64,000 nt of DNA from Plotosus lineatus (GCA_024760905.1 CM045733.1:32449001-32513000); one strand, 5' to 3'; numbered from the stretch's first letter, positions 49,094-62,550 are shown. A program made the numbers and translations. Notes: a model not told the origin generated them from the letters alone.

Positions 49094-49690
49094 ACAAAAC
49101 AAATTGTCCCTAGAGAAAGATCTCAGACCCAAACAATAGAAGTTATTGCAAGAGAAAAGTCTCGGACAGACCACAAGCTTGCATTGGCTTAGCTTGTGTC
49201 CATTCAACTCTGATCGGTCTATCATGACATCATGTCTCGACTTGACCTTGTTCTCGTTGGTTCCTCGTAACATCACATGTCACGTCATTAAGTTGTCCTT
49301 GAGGTGTCTCAACACCCCGCATAATATGGCCATTTTGTTTCCGTTCAAGGTCTAATATTGTATTCCAATGCTCAGTGTGAAATGGCCACTGAAATGGCCA
49401 AAATCAATGAAATGGGTCTCCTTCTTAAATTTTGTACCCACTTAAATGATTTAATAACCCTTCAATTTCCAGAACTGAAGTGAGAAATTTACATTAACCT
49501 CCCATGGTACTGGTTAGATAGTTAAGTTATTCTTAACTGACTCCTCTGTGTTGACTTTTTTATTTGCAATTTGGCTGTAGTGATCATGCAAGGTCACCTT
49601 AATATTAATGGGATCCACTAATCATTCTTAGTTCCCTGTGTAATATACTGCAAATATCAATTTCTTATTTGTTTTTATTGCGCTGTTTCA
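49094..49690 (-). repeat. Right arm of a 0.6 kb inverted duplication
   Basis: Reverse-complement partner of 43168-43738. It has about 30 extra bases near 49440 (acttaaatgatttaataacc) absent from the other arm. Confidence 0.9.
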
Positions 49691-50073
49691 TTAAGCCGAG
49701 CGCCCTTGAAAATAAAACTCTTAAAATTTGCTGACTCAGTAATGCATAAATAATAAAAAAGAACATTGTATTTTTCTGTACGAAATTTGAAGGAAGAGGA
49801 AATGGGGGGTAAACATCGTATACATGTTTTGAAATGTTTACATTCTCACTACTACACTGCCATTCAGTGAAAGTAGAAGCCTATCTTGCTTCCTTTGCTG
49901 TGTCAGGATTATTAATGACTGCTCTTTTGTAACACCAGCCTACATTTCATGTGGGCATTTAATTACCGATAATGGAAAAGACAGGGATGACTTTCCTTGT
50001 GACGAATCGATGGAGCTAGGAAGGAAAATGAATGATGCATTGAATTGATTACAAAGACAGAATAAGAACCTGA
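49691..50073. other. Unassigned intergenic
   Basis: Nothing recognised. Confidence 0.4.

Positions 50074-50074
<1 letters not shown>

Positions 50075-50162
<88 letters not shown>
50075..50162. repeat. (AC)n(AT)n microsatellite
   Basis: Perfect dinucleotide runs. Confidence 0.95.
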
Positions 50163-50164
<2 letters not shown>

Positions 50165-50493
50165 GGGCAGTGGTGGTCTAGTGGTATAGGGCGCTGGATC
50201 GCTGTTCGAGTCCCACTCTCCGCAAGGTTGTCACTGTCCCCCCCGGTGCAGTTAACTGGGTTATCAAAGGCCGGCCATGTCTCTCACTGTCTATGGTGAG
50301 AGGTTCATGTCAAAGAACCATTGCTGACTCTCGTAAAGAGTAGCTGCTAAGCCATCAGTGTGTTTCTGTCCCTTGCTAAAGGGTTATGTCAGGAAGGGCA
50401 TCCGACGTAAAAACCCATACCAAATCAAATGTGCGAATCAGATGATTCGCTGTGGCGACCCCTGAAATAAGGGGGAAAGCCGAAAGCTAAAGA

Positions 50494-50495
<2 letters not shown>
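50163..50495 (+). repeat. SINE family A between AT microsatellites
   Basis: Full length but with a short deletion in the tRNA-like head (after gatcgctg). Followed by (TA)n. Confidence 0.88.
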
Positions 50496-50532
<37 letters not shown>

Positions 50533-50576
50533 TAAATAAATATATACTAGTATATATAATAGATAGATAGATAGAT

Positions 50577-50925
50577 CATGCAGCCGTGAGGGAGGGGCAC
50601 AAGCCAGTGTCACTCCCTCACGCCGGTCCCAAGCCCGGATAAATGCAGAGGGTTGCGTCAGGAAGGGCATCCGGCATAAAACATATGCCAAATAAAACAT
50701 GCGAGTCACAACAAAGAAATTCATACCGGATCGGTCGAGGCCCGGGTTAACAACGACCGCCATCAGTGCTGTTAACCAACAGGGTGCTGGTGGAAATTGG
50801 ACTACTGTTGGTCGAAGACGTCGAAGAAGGAGAGGTGGGAGGCATGAAGGAGGGTGGGAGTGCCAGCCTTCCCAAGACCCTAATTAGGATGAAGTAGTTC
50901 ATAAAATGAATTAATAAATAATTTT
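50577..50925 (+). repeat. LINE 5' end joined to a SINE B tail
   Basis: 50577-50845 matches the first 270 or so bases of the RTE-like LINE (compare 25500-25765: cggatcggtcgaggcccggg, ggtcgaagacgtcgaagaag). It then passes into the B tail (gaccctaattaggatgaagt). Confidence 0.75.
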
Positions 50926-51902
50926 AGTTTCAACCATTCACTTTGTAAATAATGAATGGCTCAACAATTTACTTTTTATACTCATTACAAATGGAACCTA
51001 CCGGGTCCTTATGTATTAGCTACCGTGCTGGCAGACCCAGGTATGTGGAAAGCCTGTAAGGGTGCCATTCTTACCCATAATGATTATACATGCCTGTGTA
51101 TAAATTAAATTGTATTCGTACATATAAAAAAGATAAATTAGGACCATTCACGTCCATTTTATAGCAGCACTGTCACCACACATTATGACATATAATCAAA
51201 ACCGTGTCTTCACAACTGGGGTCTGATAGATTGTATATTTTGCTGGTGGATATTCTATTTAAGCGTGCACTGTACATGCAACTCTTTTACATTCTGTATG
51301 GGAATTTTTTATGTGTTTGTGCACTTTTCCATAAGAATATCTTCAAGTTTTTGGACAAAAAAAAATAGGAGTTTTGCATGGTTTCATACTTTCATAACCA
51401 GCACCTTTTCTCAAAAAATACACCGACATAGTGGATCATCATGAATATCAATCGGAGAAAATCTTCATTCTCTCTGTGTTTGTATGTTTGACAAATCGGT
51501 TCATAGCCACTCATGTAGCATTAGCTAATTAATATATTTTTTGTTCACAGACCAGTTTCCCCTTTTATTTTTCCCACACCGAACCTGTAGTGGTCTGATG
51601 TCTCTGAGGAGAGGAATGCTTCACATTATGAAAACCACTGGTTACCTATTCTATCTCTGTCTCTGTTTCGAGATGATAATTTGCAGATGTGCTTCATTAG
51701 GTTTGTCCATGCTTTGCAATGACAGATCTAATTTAATTTTCTTAATTCAATAATAGTATGTTGCATTTTAAGGCTATCAAATCCTGAAATCAGAAAAATG
51801 AAACACCCTCACATATGCCCTTGATTCCTGAGTTGTCAGTCACACTTTTACACAAGTGTTTTGCATAAAACATAAAAATTCCAACAAAAACTCAAGTACA
51901 GT
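50926..51902. other. Unassigned intergenic
   Basis: AT-rich; no gene or named repeat seen. Confidence 0.4.
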
Positions 51903-51903
51903 A

Positions 51904-52018
<115 letters not shown>

Positions 52019-52367
52019 GGGGTTAAACACAAACTGTAATCCTGAGTAATCAGTTTTAAAGTACAGTAATTTTAGATTAGGTGCTTCAATGACATCCCAG
52101 TGATAGAGCTGGTAAGCTCCCCCGCCCCTTATGTTTGTGTTAAAGACAGAGTGTTCAGAGTGAGACAGTGTGTAGGAGCTACAGCAGCAAATACTATACT
52201 CACTGCAGCAGCATGAAGTATCTATGACCAAGCAAGTGGAAGAATTGTTGGAAATAAACATCCAAATACTGGAGAGCTGCAGAGAACGATAAGCCTGCCA
52301 ACCGTCACCTCATTGTGGATAATTTATGGTGGGTGTATGAGCAGAGAGCGAGCTGTTGATGACTAGC

Positions 52368-52373
52368 TATAAA
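52368..52373 (+). promoter_or_regulatory. Possible TATA box of the tetraspanin gene
   Basis: TATAAA 80 bases before the first ATG and 125 before the better-context ATG, in otherwise non-repetitive sequence. This is positional evidence only. Confidence 0.3.
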
Positions 52374-52447
52374 GATTCGGCGGACACTGGGTGACAGATC
52401 TGAGTGGAGGCTGGGAAACAAAGAAGGCAGGCAAAAGGGAGGAGTAA

Positions 52448-53566
52448 ATGAGAGAGAGGGAGCGAGCAATAGATAAATCTGCAGCCAGGACCATGAGCTG
52501 CACCCTTGTAACTGCATCTTATGATTCGCTGCCTGCTCAGCTGAGTCCCCATCGTGTAAAAGATCAACACTTTGCTCGAAGACTTTCATCCCCACACGGC
52601 TTGGGAGCTCGCACCTCATCAGCCGTGCCTCGCCGTCCTTCAGCTCTGCCTGAATATCCACCTTCCTCCTTCCAGGAGCCTCATCATCAACATCATCAGC
52701 GTCTGTCAGAGTCACTAAGTTCCAAAGCCTCGCTGGCGCCCCCTGTGCCTCAGGCAAGTCCTGCCCCACCATGCTGTCAATTGGTAGGCATTGTGCCACT
52801 GCTTCGCCTAGCACTACTTATCTTCAGCTGCCTCTTCTGGGCGGTCGGCTTGGCAATCTTCACCCTAGGAGTCTGGGCACAAGCGTCCCTGGCTGACTAC
52901 ATGTTGCTTTCATCTAACCACTACCCCAATGCTCCACTGATACTGCTAGCTACAGGGGCTGCTATCACCTCCTGGGGTTTCCTGGGTTGCCTGGGTGTGG
53001 CAGCCAACTTACCCTGCCTTCTCCGCATCTTTGGTTTCTTCCAACTTGGTATACTGATTGGGGGATTTGCCGCTGGACTTTCTGGACTCTTCTACAGGGA
53101 AGACATTGCTGGAGGTTTCCGCAGTGGGCTACAGAGGGCAGTGGAGGGCTATGGAGAAGACGAAGGACGTTCTGACGCTCTGGACAGTCTTCAGAAGGCA
53201 ATGAAGTGCTGTGGTGCTGATGGATGGCATGACTGGCTCCTGTCTGAATGGGCTATAGAGGATGCAGTTTCACTGAAAAGTAGCTCAGGCAATGACACAT
53301 ACTATGTGTCTGTACCGGACAGTTGTTGTACACGTCGCAAAGGCTGCAATAACAGGCCATTGCCAGAAGGAGGAACTGGTAGCATCGAAGGTGTGGGGAT
53401 TCATCCACATGGTTGCTTCAAGAAAGTCTTTAGTTTTGTCAGTGATAATGTCTTTCACATTGCTGCTGCTGTCCTAGCTCTTGCTTTTACCCAGGTGGTG
53501 GGTATAATTCTAGCATGCTTGCTTGCCAACCGCATACCTGCACAGCCTCATAGGCGTGGCCGCTAA
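52448..53566 (+). CDS. Intronless tetraspanin, TSPAN6/7-like
   Basis: Four-pass membrane organiser in one uninterrupted exon of 372 codons. From the first ATG: Pro/Ser-rich cytoplasmic extension 1-108; TM1 about 114-143; TM2 163-191; TM3 195-216; large extracellular loop 217-334; TM4 335-360. The loop has the family CCG motif (254-256, KCCGADGW), PDSCC (290-294), C300 and C323, giving six cysteines, and an N-glycosylation site at N282 (NDT). TM4 AFTQVVGIILAC and the region around DALDSLQKAMKCCG resemble TSPAN6/7. The second ATG at 52493 (MSCTLVTASYD) has a better context (gaccATGa) and is the likelier start, giving 357 aa. Family members normally have several introns, so this looks like a functional retrocopy. 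A run of 14 A begins in the stop codon; AATAAA lies at 53626. Confidence 0.88.
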   Translation: MRERERAIDKSAARTMSCTLVTASYDSLPAQLSPHRVKDQHFARRLSSPHGLGARTSSAVPRRPSALPEYPPSSFQEPHHQHHQRLSESLSSKASLAPPVPQASPAPPCCQLVGIVPLLRLALLIFSCLFWAVGLAIFTLGVWAQASLADYMLLSSNHYPNAPLILLATGAAITSWGFLGCLGVAANLPCLLRIFGFFQLGILIGGFAAGLSGLFYREDIAGGFRSGLQRAVEGYGEDEGRSDALDSLQKAMKCCGADGWHDWLLSEWAIEDAVSLKSSSGNDTYYVSVPDSCCTRRKGCNNRPLPEGGTGSIEGVGIHPHGCFKKVFSFVSDNVFHIAAAVLALAFTQVVGIILACLLANRIPAQPHRRGR

Positions 53567-54060
53567 AAAAAAAAAAAATCAGGTTAGTATTAATTATTCT
53601 ATGAAAAACCCTATTTAGTTCAACTAATAAAAACTTAACAAAAGCTTGCATGCTTTGCAATTTATGGCCATACACTTTAAAACGTGCTATTAAAAGTGCG
53701 GCAGGAATAACATTGAAGAAACATTTGTGCATTAAATGTACTATAATATATACCATCTGTTCTGTCTGTCTGATATATATATGTAAATCTAATGTAGTAT
53801 AATGTGAAGATGTGCCTATTGTATTGTGAAGTTCTCTAGTTTATACCGAATTTGTCAGTTTAAAAACGATATACTGTTATTATTTCCATAATCTAGCCTT
53901 CTTGGTACTGACATGTCTACGTCCTACTCTCACAATTTTGTACTCTCATGAGTGAGATTGTGGCCTTTTCAAACAGAAGAATGCAAACTAGCAAAAACAA
54001 TTGAACAGATTGTAACTTCACAGATGCAAGTAAAAGCCACTTGATGATGAATATGAATGT
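53567..54060 (+). other. Tetraspanin 3' region
   Basis: Unique AT-rich sequence directly after the coding region. It holds an A14 run at the stop and AATAAA at 53626-53631, the only obvious poly(A) signal close by. Confidence 0.4.
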
Positions 54061-54246
54061 ATATTATACACTGCCCTCCATAGTTATTGGTACCCGTGGT
54101 TAAGATGTGTTCCTTAGCTTCTAATTAATTCAGCTTTTTCTAAATGATATCGGACACAATAAAAAAAGAGGAATACTCATCCTTAAATTCAAGTGAATTT
54201 ATTTAGTGGGGGAAAAAAATCCCACTTAAAGAAAGTTCAGTTCAGT

Positions 54247-54587
54247 TCATTTTCTGTACCCACTTAATCCTAGCTTGGGTCGCGGGGAGGCTGGCGCCCA
54301 TCCCAGCCAACTTCGGGCGAGGGCAGAGTACACCCCGGACAGCTCGCCAGGCCATCGCAGGGCGGAAACACGCTGACGGCTTTGCAGCCTACTCTTGTCG
54401 AAAGTCAGCAATGGTTCTTTTACATGCCTCACACCATAGACAGTGAGAGACATGGCCAGCCTTTGATAACCCAGTTAGCTGCACTGGGGGGGACAGTGAC
54501 AACCTTGTGCAGAGTGGGACTCGAACCCTCAACCTTTGGATCAGCGATCCGGCGGCGCCTTATACCACTAGACCACCACTGCCCCTA
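54247..54587 (-). repeat. Composite SINE (A head, B tail) with 13-bp target duplication
   Basis: Reversed: B tail (cttaatcctagcttgggtcg) to about 54365, then family A body and head. Flanked by cacttaaagaaag at 54223-54235 and 54588-54600, so the two parts inserted as one unit. Confidence 0.92.
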
Positions 54588-54681
54588 CACTTAAAGAAAG
54601 AATTATTTTAATTTAAGTCATGCGTGCCACAATTGTTAGCACCCCTTAATACTTTGTACAAATCAACAAAACAGCACCTCA

Positions 54682-55600
54682 TCATCTATAATGTTTCACA
54701 AGATGGGAGAATACAGAAAGAGGGATCCTGGACCATTTCACTTTACACAATCTCTCTAAATCATTCAGCAACCTTGGTCCTCCTCTCTGCACTCTACTCT
54801 TCAGTTCACCCCACAGGTTTTGGGTAGAGTTGAGGTCTGGGGACTGAGATGGTAATGGATGGAGCTTGATTCTGTCTGGTGAACCATTTCTGTGTAGATT
54901 TGGCCACATGTTTAGGGTCATTATCTTGCTGAAGGACCCATTGACGACCCATCTTCAGCTTTTGGGCAGAGGTCACCAGATTTTGATTTATAATGTCCTG
55001 GTATTTGAAAGTGTTCATGATGCCATGCACCCTAACAAGGTTCCCATGGTTTCTAGAAGAGAAACAGGCCCACAGCACCATACTTCACAGTGTGCATGAG
55101 GTGCTTTTCCGCATACTCATTTTTTGTGTTCCGTCAGACTAACTTAGAGTATTTATTGCGAAAATGCTCTATCTTGGTCTAATCTGACCAAAGCACATGG
55201 TCCCCAGTACCACTTAGCGAACTCCAGATGATTGCGCTTATGATTGTGAGTGAGAAAAGGTTTTTTTCTGTGCATGCCTCTCAAACAGCTTGTTGGCATA
55301 TAGATGGCGCCCGATTATTGTTTAGGAGACGTTGTGACCACAAGATGCTCCCTTTTATTGCAGTTCTTTAACAGTGAGCTTAGTGTCTTACAATTCTCCT
55401 CACTGCGTGGTGGCAAAATAACCTTGCGTCCTCGTCCTTGCTTGTCTACCACTGTTCCGGTTGTTTTAAACTTCGTGATGATTTCTCTGACAGTAGATAT
55501 GGGCAGGTACAGGCAGGAGGCTATTTTCTTGTAGCCACTGCTTGACTTGTGAAGGTCGACTTGCTGCCTTACTTGAATGGTGTGTCCCTTTCTCTCTCAC
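54682..55600 (-). pseudogene. Tc1-like transposase, broken
   Basis: Reads from right to left: HTH region with KTTGTVVDKQGRGRK, then LVMVLWACFSSRNHGNLVRV, LQQDNDPKHVAKST (DDE aspartate in QQDND) and SQSPDLN..NLWGELK. Frameshifts divide it. Confidence 0.85.
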
Positions 55601-55985
55601 ATGTTGAAGAGTAGATAATAAAAATGGCCTCTGTGTCACATTCTGTTTATACCCCAGAAAAACAGGAACTGTTGAATTACTAATTAAATGTGCCTAGATA
55701 CCCTGATCAACCTTGTAAACGTCTGTAGAAATGACAGAAATACTTCAATTATATTTATTTCCGAGGAATTGTTAAGGATGCCAATAATTTTGGAACAGAT
55801 GATTTTATGAAAAATAATTATTTCTTGGTCTGTATTTTTTTTTCTCCCTTGAAATTGACTTGAGTTGAAGGTTATATTTTTCTTCAATTTTCAGTGTGAG
55901 AGTAGCTTCTGTAATAAAAATGTAATTTATTTCAAGGCATTTAACACATATTAACCAGAGGCACAAATAATTATGGAGGGCGGTG

Positions 55986-56447
55986 TATATATTCAGTGTA
56001 ACACGACAGTTTGGACAGTTTTCCTTACATTACCCTTTAAACTGATGTGATGTCAGGTTTTTAAAGGAATTAAAATTTGGGTGACTTTCTATACAAACAT
56101 TTTTGTGCCGTGAGAAGTATGTTTATTTACAAACTGCTTGTTATACTCTTATTTTTGCTATCGTCTTAGGTTGCATGGCACCTGGGCAAAAAGTGTAATG
56201 AAATTCAGCATGGATTGGCTTGCATGGCAGTGTAAATAACAACAGTGTCCTAACGGGGGGTAATTTGGTGAACCCAGTCATGATGTACCATCACGTATAA
56301 AGACTCTATAAAATTATAAATTTACTAAAAGTAAAATGAAATGGTGTCCAACAAAATGCCGAAAAAACCTTAAGACTGGTGTGAGCATACGAAGGTGCTT
56401 TCAGCATCAGCACAAAAAAAATAAAACATTCTCAGAAACCCATTGCT
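55986..56447. other. Unassigned intergenic
   Basis: Nothing recognised. Confidence 0.4.
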
Positions 56448-56455
56448 ATCTATAG

Positions 56456-56971
56456 CAGTGGTCCCCAACCCCCTGGCCGCAGACCAGTACCGGTCTGTGC
56501 ATCAATTGGTACCGGGCCGCACAAGAAATAATTATTTATTTCTGTTTTATTTATTATCTGAGTCTGAACAATCTTTTATTTTTTTAAAAATCTTTTATTT
56601 TGAAAATGATCGGATTCTCTCTGTTATATGTCGGTCATTTGAGCGCTAAAATGTAATCCACAAGGGGACGGCACATGAACAGAGGCGAGTTGGACATGTT
56701 TCAAACAATAGCGGGGATTTCGGGTGAGACTGAGTCTTCGTGCTCCGAGCTGATGCAACATCACCTGTGTTTTTTTTTTTTTTTAAGAAGAGTTCGAGCT
56801 TGATTAAAAATGTAATGCTTAATCCTGATTAGGGAGGCTGGCGCACATCTCAGCCGACTCTGGGCAAGGGCAGGGTATTATATTTACAATATAAACAAGC
56901 TACCCCCTGGGCCGTGGTAAAATTGTCAAGCGTTGACTGGTTCGCAGTGATAAAAAGGTTGGGAACCACTG
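56456..56971. mobile_element. hAT-type MITE with 8-bp target duplication
   Basis: Ends cagtggtccccaacc and ggttgggaaccactg, flanked by atctatag at 56448-56455 and 56972-56979. A reversed SINE B tail is nested at about 56812-56880. Confidence 0.9.
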
Positions 56972-56979
56972 ATCTATAG

Positions 56980-57500
56980 TACATAAGCTTTTGATATAAG
57001 TATTTTATATTGTGTGAAAATACATGAAGTAGCCTACTAAATCAATGTGTTTTAATTATGCATAGTTTCCTTCTCTATTGTGTTTGTGAAGTCTTATTAA
57101 CAGATACAGTATATGCTGTAGATAAAGCCTAATTGTTGTGAAATACGGTATCTGTAAAAAAACCTACAAATAAACAAACAAAAACACAATTGTAATTATT
57201 CCTAAAAAACCCCAGCAGAGATGACTGCAGAGTTTAAAATGTTAGTGGATTCTTATGTGTATATTCTTTGTTGAGTTGAAATTGCAAACACAATAAATTC
57301 TGCTTAGACTTGTAGTTTTAGTTTTAGAATAAACACCGATTAAAATCTTTCACTTTAAATATAATTTTAAGCAATAATCTAACTTGTTATATAGTACTTA
57401 CTAATAATACTAGGATACTCTTTATTTTTAGCCATGCATGAGTGCATTCATTAATGATGGGACAGAGGTCAAGGAACAGCATTCACTGTTTGCTTATTAA
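56980..57500. other. Unassigned intergenic
   Basis: AT-rich; nothing recognised. Confidence 0.4.
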
Positions 57501-57520
57501 GGTAATCTGTAAAGATCATC

Positions 57521-57772
57521 GTTCATTTTCTGTAACCGATTAATCCTAATTAGGGTCACGGGGAGGCTGGCGTCCATCCCAGCCGACTCCGGGCGAGGGC
57601 AGAGTATACCCTGGATGGCTCGCCAGGCCATCGCACGGCGGATGACGGCTTTGCAGCTACTCTTGTTGAAAGTCAGCAATGGTTCTTTTACATGGCTCAG
57701 ACCATAGACAGTGAGAGACATTGAACCCCCAACCTTAGGATCAGTCATCCAGCACCTCTACCACCTTTACCC
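57521..57772 (-). repeat. Composite SINE (A head, B tail), head shortened
   Basis: Reversed: cattttctgtaaccgattaa B tail, then cggctttgcagctactctt A body. Flanked by atctgtaaag at 57505-57514 and 57773-57782. Confidence 0.85.
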
Positions 57773-57782
57773 ATCTGTAAAG

Positions 57783-58159
57783 TTCTTAAAATAAATGAAT
57801 AAATGTGAATTGTTGTCAGTATAAATTTTTGACAATACAGCTGATGATAACCCACCCATTTCTCTGTAAATAAGCACAGCTCTTCAGCGATGTGGTGGAT
57901 CTCATTTCCCAGGTGATTGTTTGGAATGAAGATGTAGAAAATCAGAATTAATATGGTGAATGTTTCACAGTTAGTTGAAATTCCTGGAGAACACTATTGA
58001 ATCTAATATGACACATAAGAAACTGTAAAGTGCTTGGATGTTATTGCGCAACATAATAAAGAAGCTTTTTTGGTTTTTAAAACTTTTGTAAATCACGAAT
58101 TAATGGTCATGTCAGTCAACAAATAAAAATGATAACCAAAAACACCGTGTTTTCTATCT

Positions 58160-58160
<1 letters not shown>
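57783..58160. other. Unassigned intergenic
   Basis: Nothing recognised. Confidence 0.4.
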
Positions 58161-58844
<684 letters not shown>

Positions 58845-59080
58845 TGATTCATTCATTTATTTTCTAAGACACTTAATCCTAATTAGGGTCACGGGAAGGC
58901 TAGTGCCCATCTCAGACGAGTCTGGGTGATGGTGGGGTGCACCCTGGACAGCTCGCCAAGTCATTGCGGGGCCAGCACTCATATAACCATTTGCTCTCAC
59001 ACCTAGAGGCCCCGCAATGACCTGGCGAAATGCATGTTTCTGCATTATGAGAGGAAACCAGAGTACCTGAAGGAAAATTT
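58845..59080 (-). repeat. SINE family B
   Basis: Reversed: (ATTC)n end, cttaatcctaattagggtca, ccctggacagctcgcc, then part of the body. Confidence 0.75.
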
Positions 59081-59099
59081 CCAAAATTTTATATAAACT

Positions 59100-59480
59100 C
59101 TTTAACCTCTCCAGAGATCACAAGTCTGAATCTGGTTTAATGCCACAGCCGTTTGTATCCATGGGAGCTAATTAACCAAGCTCTCACGGGAGGGATGGAC
59201 GGCATACACTCACTTCCCTGTTACTCAGATTGATCGCCAGTCAATCATAGGCATCTGTGAGCTCATTCATACGAGGGGGCGAATAATACTTTCCCTCCAA
59301 GTGTGTTAGACCACCTCCAAATATGTATGGCACCACAGTTCGAAAAGAGGCAGGTGGCTAGCACTGCATGTCATGGAGGTGGTGTGTGCATGCTTTCGCC
59401 TCTCCCTGGTCAGTGGTGGCCATGTCATATGGAATGCAACACCAGTTAGGTGGGAATTGGATTGGATATGACTAAATTAG
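59100..59480 (+). repeat. Dispersed repeat, second copy at 29570-29960
   Basis: Same ordered blocks as the other copy (aagctctcacgggagggatg, gcatgtcatggaggtggtgt). Confidence 0.65.
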
Positions 59481-59519
59481 GAAGAAAATGGGGAAAACCT
59501 GCTATAATAGCTATTATAT

Positions 59520-59559
<40 letters not shown>

Positions 59560-60261
59560 CAGTCAGCCCTCTACTTACGACACACTCTGGGTATGAAAAC
59601 TCCAGGTTACAAAAAACAGTTTCCTAAATTTTCGTGCTCTTTTTACAAAAACACCCTCTTTTTACGAAAAGCGCCAAATGCGCCATTCAAACCATGCCGA
59701 GTTGCTCTCTCATTGGCTGTCTCCCAACATCCCGCCCCGCTGGCCTCCCATTGGTCAGGAGGCAGCTGAACTGTACCCATACTTACTGTACCCATACTTT
59801 CTGTTTGTCACACGTGTGAGAGAGGAGAGTTGAACAGGAATGTTGGCTCGTGAGTTCTTTTTGAGAGATCTTTGCAGTGTTATATTTCGTTATCCATCAT
59901 GGACCCGGAAAATACTGAAAAGCGGAAATACAGTGACGGACGCGATTATTTCGGCATGTTATTGAAGCAGAAGGAGCATGGAAACAGAGTGCTCCATGGG
60001 ACAAGACCTCCGATCTCGCAAGGAAGCAAGTTAATATTGAATCTGGACCTCTGATCTTTCAAACAGGTACTGTAATTCTGCTTTAAATACAACATCCCGT
60101 CATTTAAACATTTAAATGGAATTGGTCCATCAGTTGTGCTTTGCGTGAGGGCGGAGCCCGCATTTGGCAAAACACACCAGAGAGTTTTGTGTGCGTGTGT
60201 GTGGGGGGGGGGAGTGTACGCGTGCGTGTCTGTGTGTGAGAGAGAGCGAGATAGAGAGAGA

Positions 60262-60296
<35 letters not shown>

Positions 60297-60353
60297 TGTG
60301 TGTGTGCGCGTGCATGCGCGCGCGCATGTGTGTGTGTGTGTGTGTGCGTGTGT

Positions 60354-60388
<35 letters not shown>

Positions 60389-60651
60389 TGCGTACAGAGT
60401 CAGTCAGAGATGAAAGGAGGCAGGTGTTCTTTACTCTCTTTTGAGAGAGCACATTGCAGATTATTTTTCATTTTTTAAGTTGTTTAATTCAGTAAATGTT
60501 TAATAAATGTAGCATGCTCCATCAAATGTGAGCAAAACGCGGCTCATCCGGACCTCCGATCCCTCAAGGATACAAGTTAAAGTTGAGTTTGGACCTCTGA
60601 TCTGTCAAGCAGGGAATGTGCTTTCATTAATTTTGTAAGTAGAGGGCCGAC
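59560..60651 (+). mobile_element. pogo-type element
   Basis: Ends cagtcagccctctacttacg and, reversed, gtcggccctctacttacaaa. Contains a short start-like frame MDPENTEKRKYSDGRDYFGM near 59899 and (TG)/(GA)n runs at 60206-60385. Confidence 0.75.
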
Positions 60652-61388
60652 AGGAAAATCTAGAGAGGTGGAGGTATGCCCTGGAAAGGAGGGGAATGAA
60701 GGTTAGCCTCAGTAAAACAGAATACATGCGTATGAATGACAAGGACCCAACAGGAACGGTGAGGTTACAGGGAGCAGAGATAAGGAAGGTGTAGGATTTT
60801 AAGTACTTTGGCTCAACAATCCAGAGCAATGGAGAGTGTGGAAAAGAGGTGAAGAAGCATGTGCAGGCTGGTTGGAATGGTTGGAGAAAAGTGTCCGGTG
60901 TGATGTGTGATAGGAGGGTATCAGCAAGAATGAAAGGAAAAGTGTACAAGACAGTGATGAGGCCAGCGATGTTGTATGGCTTAGAAACAGTGGCCCTGGG
61001 AAAAAGACAGGAGGCAGAGCTGGAGGTAGCAGAGATGAAAATGTTGAGGTTCTCTTTGGGAGTAACGAGGATGGATAGGATCAGGAATGAGCACATCAGA
61101 GGGACAGCACATGTAAGATGTTTTGGAGACAAAGTCAGAGAGGCTAGATTGAGATGGTTTGGACATGTACAGAGGAGGGATAGTGAGTATATTGGTAGTA
61201 GGATGCTGAGGATGAAACTACCAGGCAGAAGGCCTAGAGGAAGACCAAAGAGAGGATTCATGGACGTGGTGAAAGAGGACATGAAGGCAGTTGGTGTAAG
61301 AGAAGAAGATGCAGAGGATAGAGTGAGATGGAGAGAGATGATTCGCTGTGGCGACCCCTGAAGGGAACAGCCAAAAGGAAAAGAAGAT
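60652..61388 (+). mobile_element. RTE-like LINE, 5'-truncated copy
   Basis: Starts inside RT (ENLERWRYALERRG equivalent) and runs to the LINE 3' end gcgacccctgaagggaacag; frame 60849-61361 open. It directly abuts the end of the pogo-type element. Confidence 0.9.
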
Positions 61389-61403
61389 ATATATATATAT
61401 ATA

Positions 61404-62270
<867 letters not shown>

Positions 62271-62349
62271 TTTGTTGTTGTTGTAGTAAGAGGGATATGT
62301 GAACTGTTCACTGATTAACAATAACAGTTCAAAGAATCTGTACTTGCAA

Positions 62350-62550
62350 GGAGCATGGTGGCATAGTGATTAGCACGTCTGCCTCACAGCAAGAAAGCCG
62401 GGGTTCGATTCCAGGCCTGGGTGTTTCTGTGTGTTTCTCCCCGTGCTCGCGTGGGTTTCCTCTGGGTACTCCAGTTTCCTCCCACAGTCCAAAAACAAGC
62501 ACAGTAGGCGAATTGGCTGTTCTAAATTGCCCGTTGGTTCGCATCGTGCA
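62350..62550 (+). repeat. SINE family B, 3'-truncated
   Basis: Head gtgattagcacgtctgcctc with ggggttcgattcc; body to aattggctgttctaaattgc. Confidence 0.8.

Larger units (their letters stand above)
54069..55985 (-). mobile_element. Tc1-like DNA transposon
   Basis: TA-flanked inverted ends cactgccctccatagttatt and, reversed, caccgccctccataattatt. It holds a broken transposase and a nested composite SINE. Downstream of the tetraspanin gene. Confidence 0.85.
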
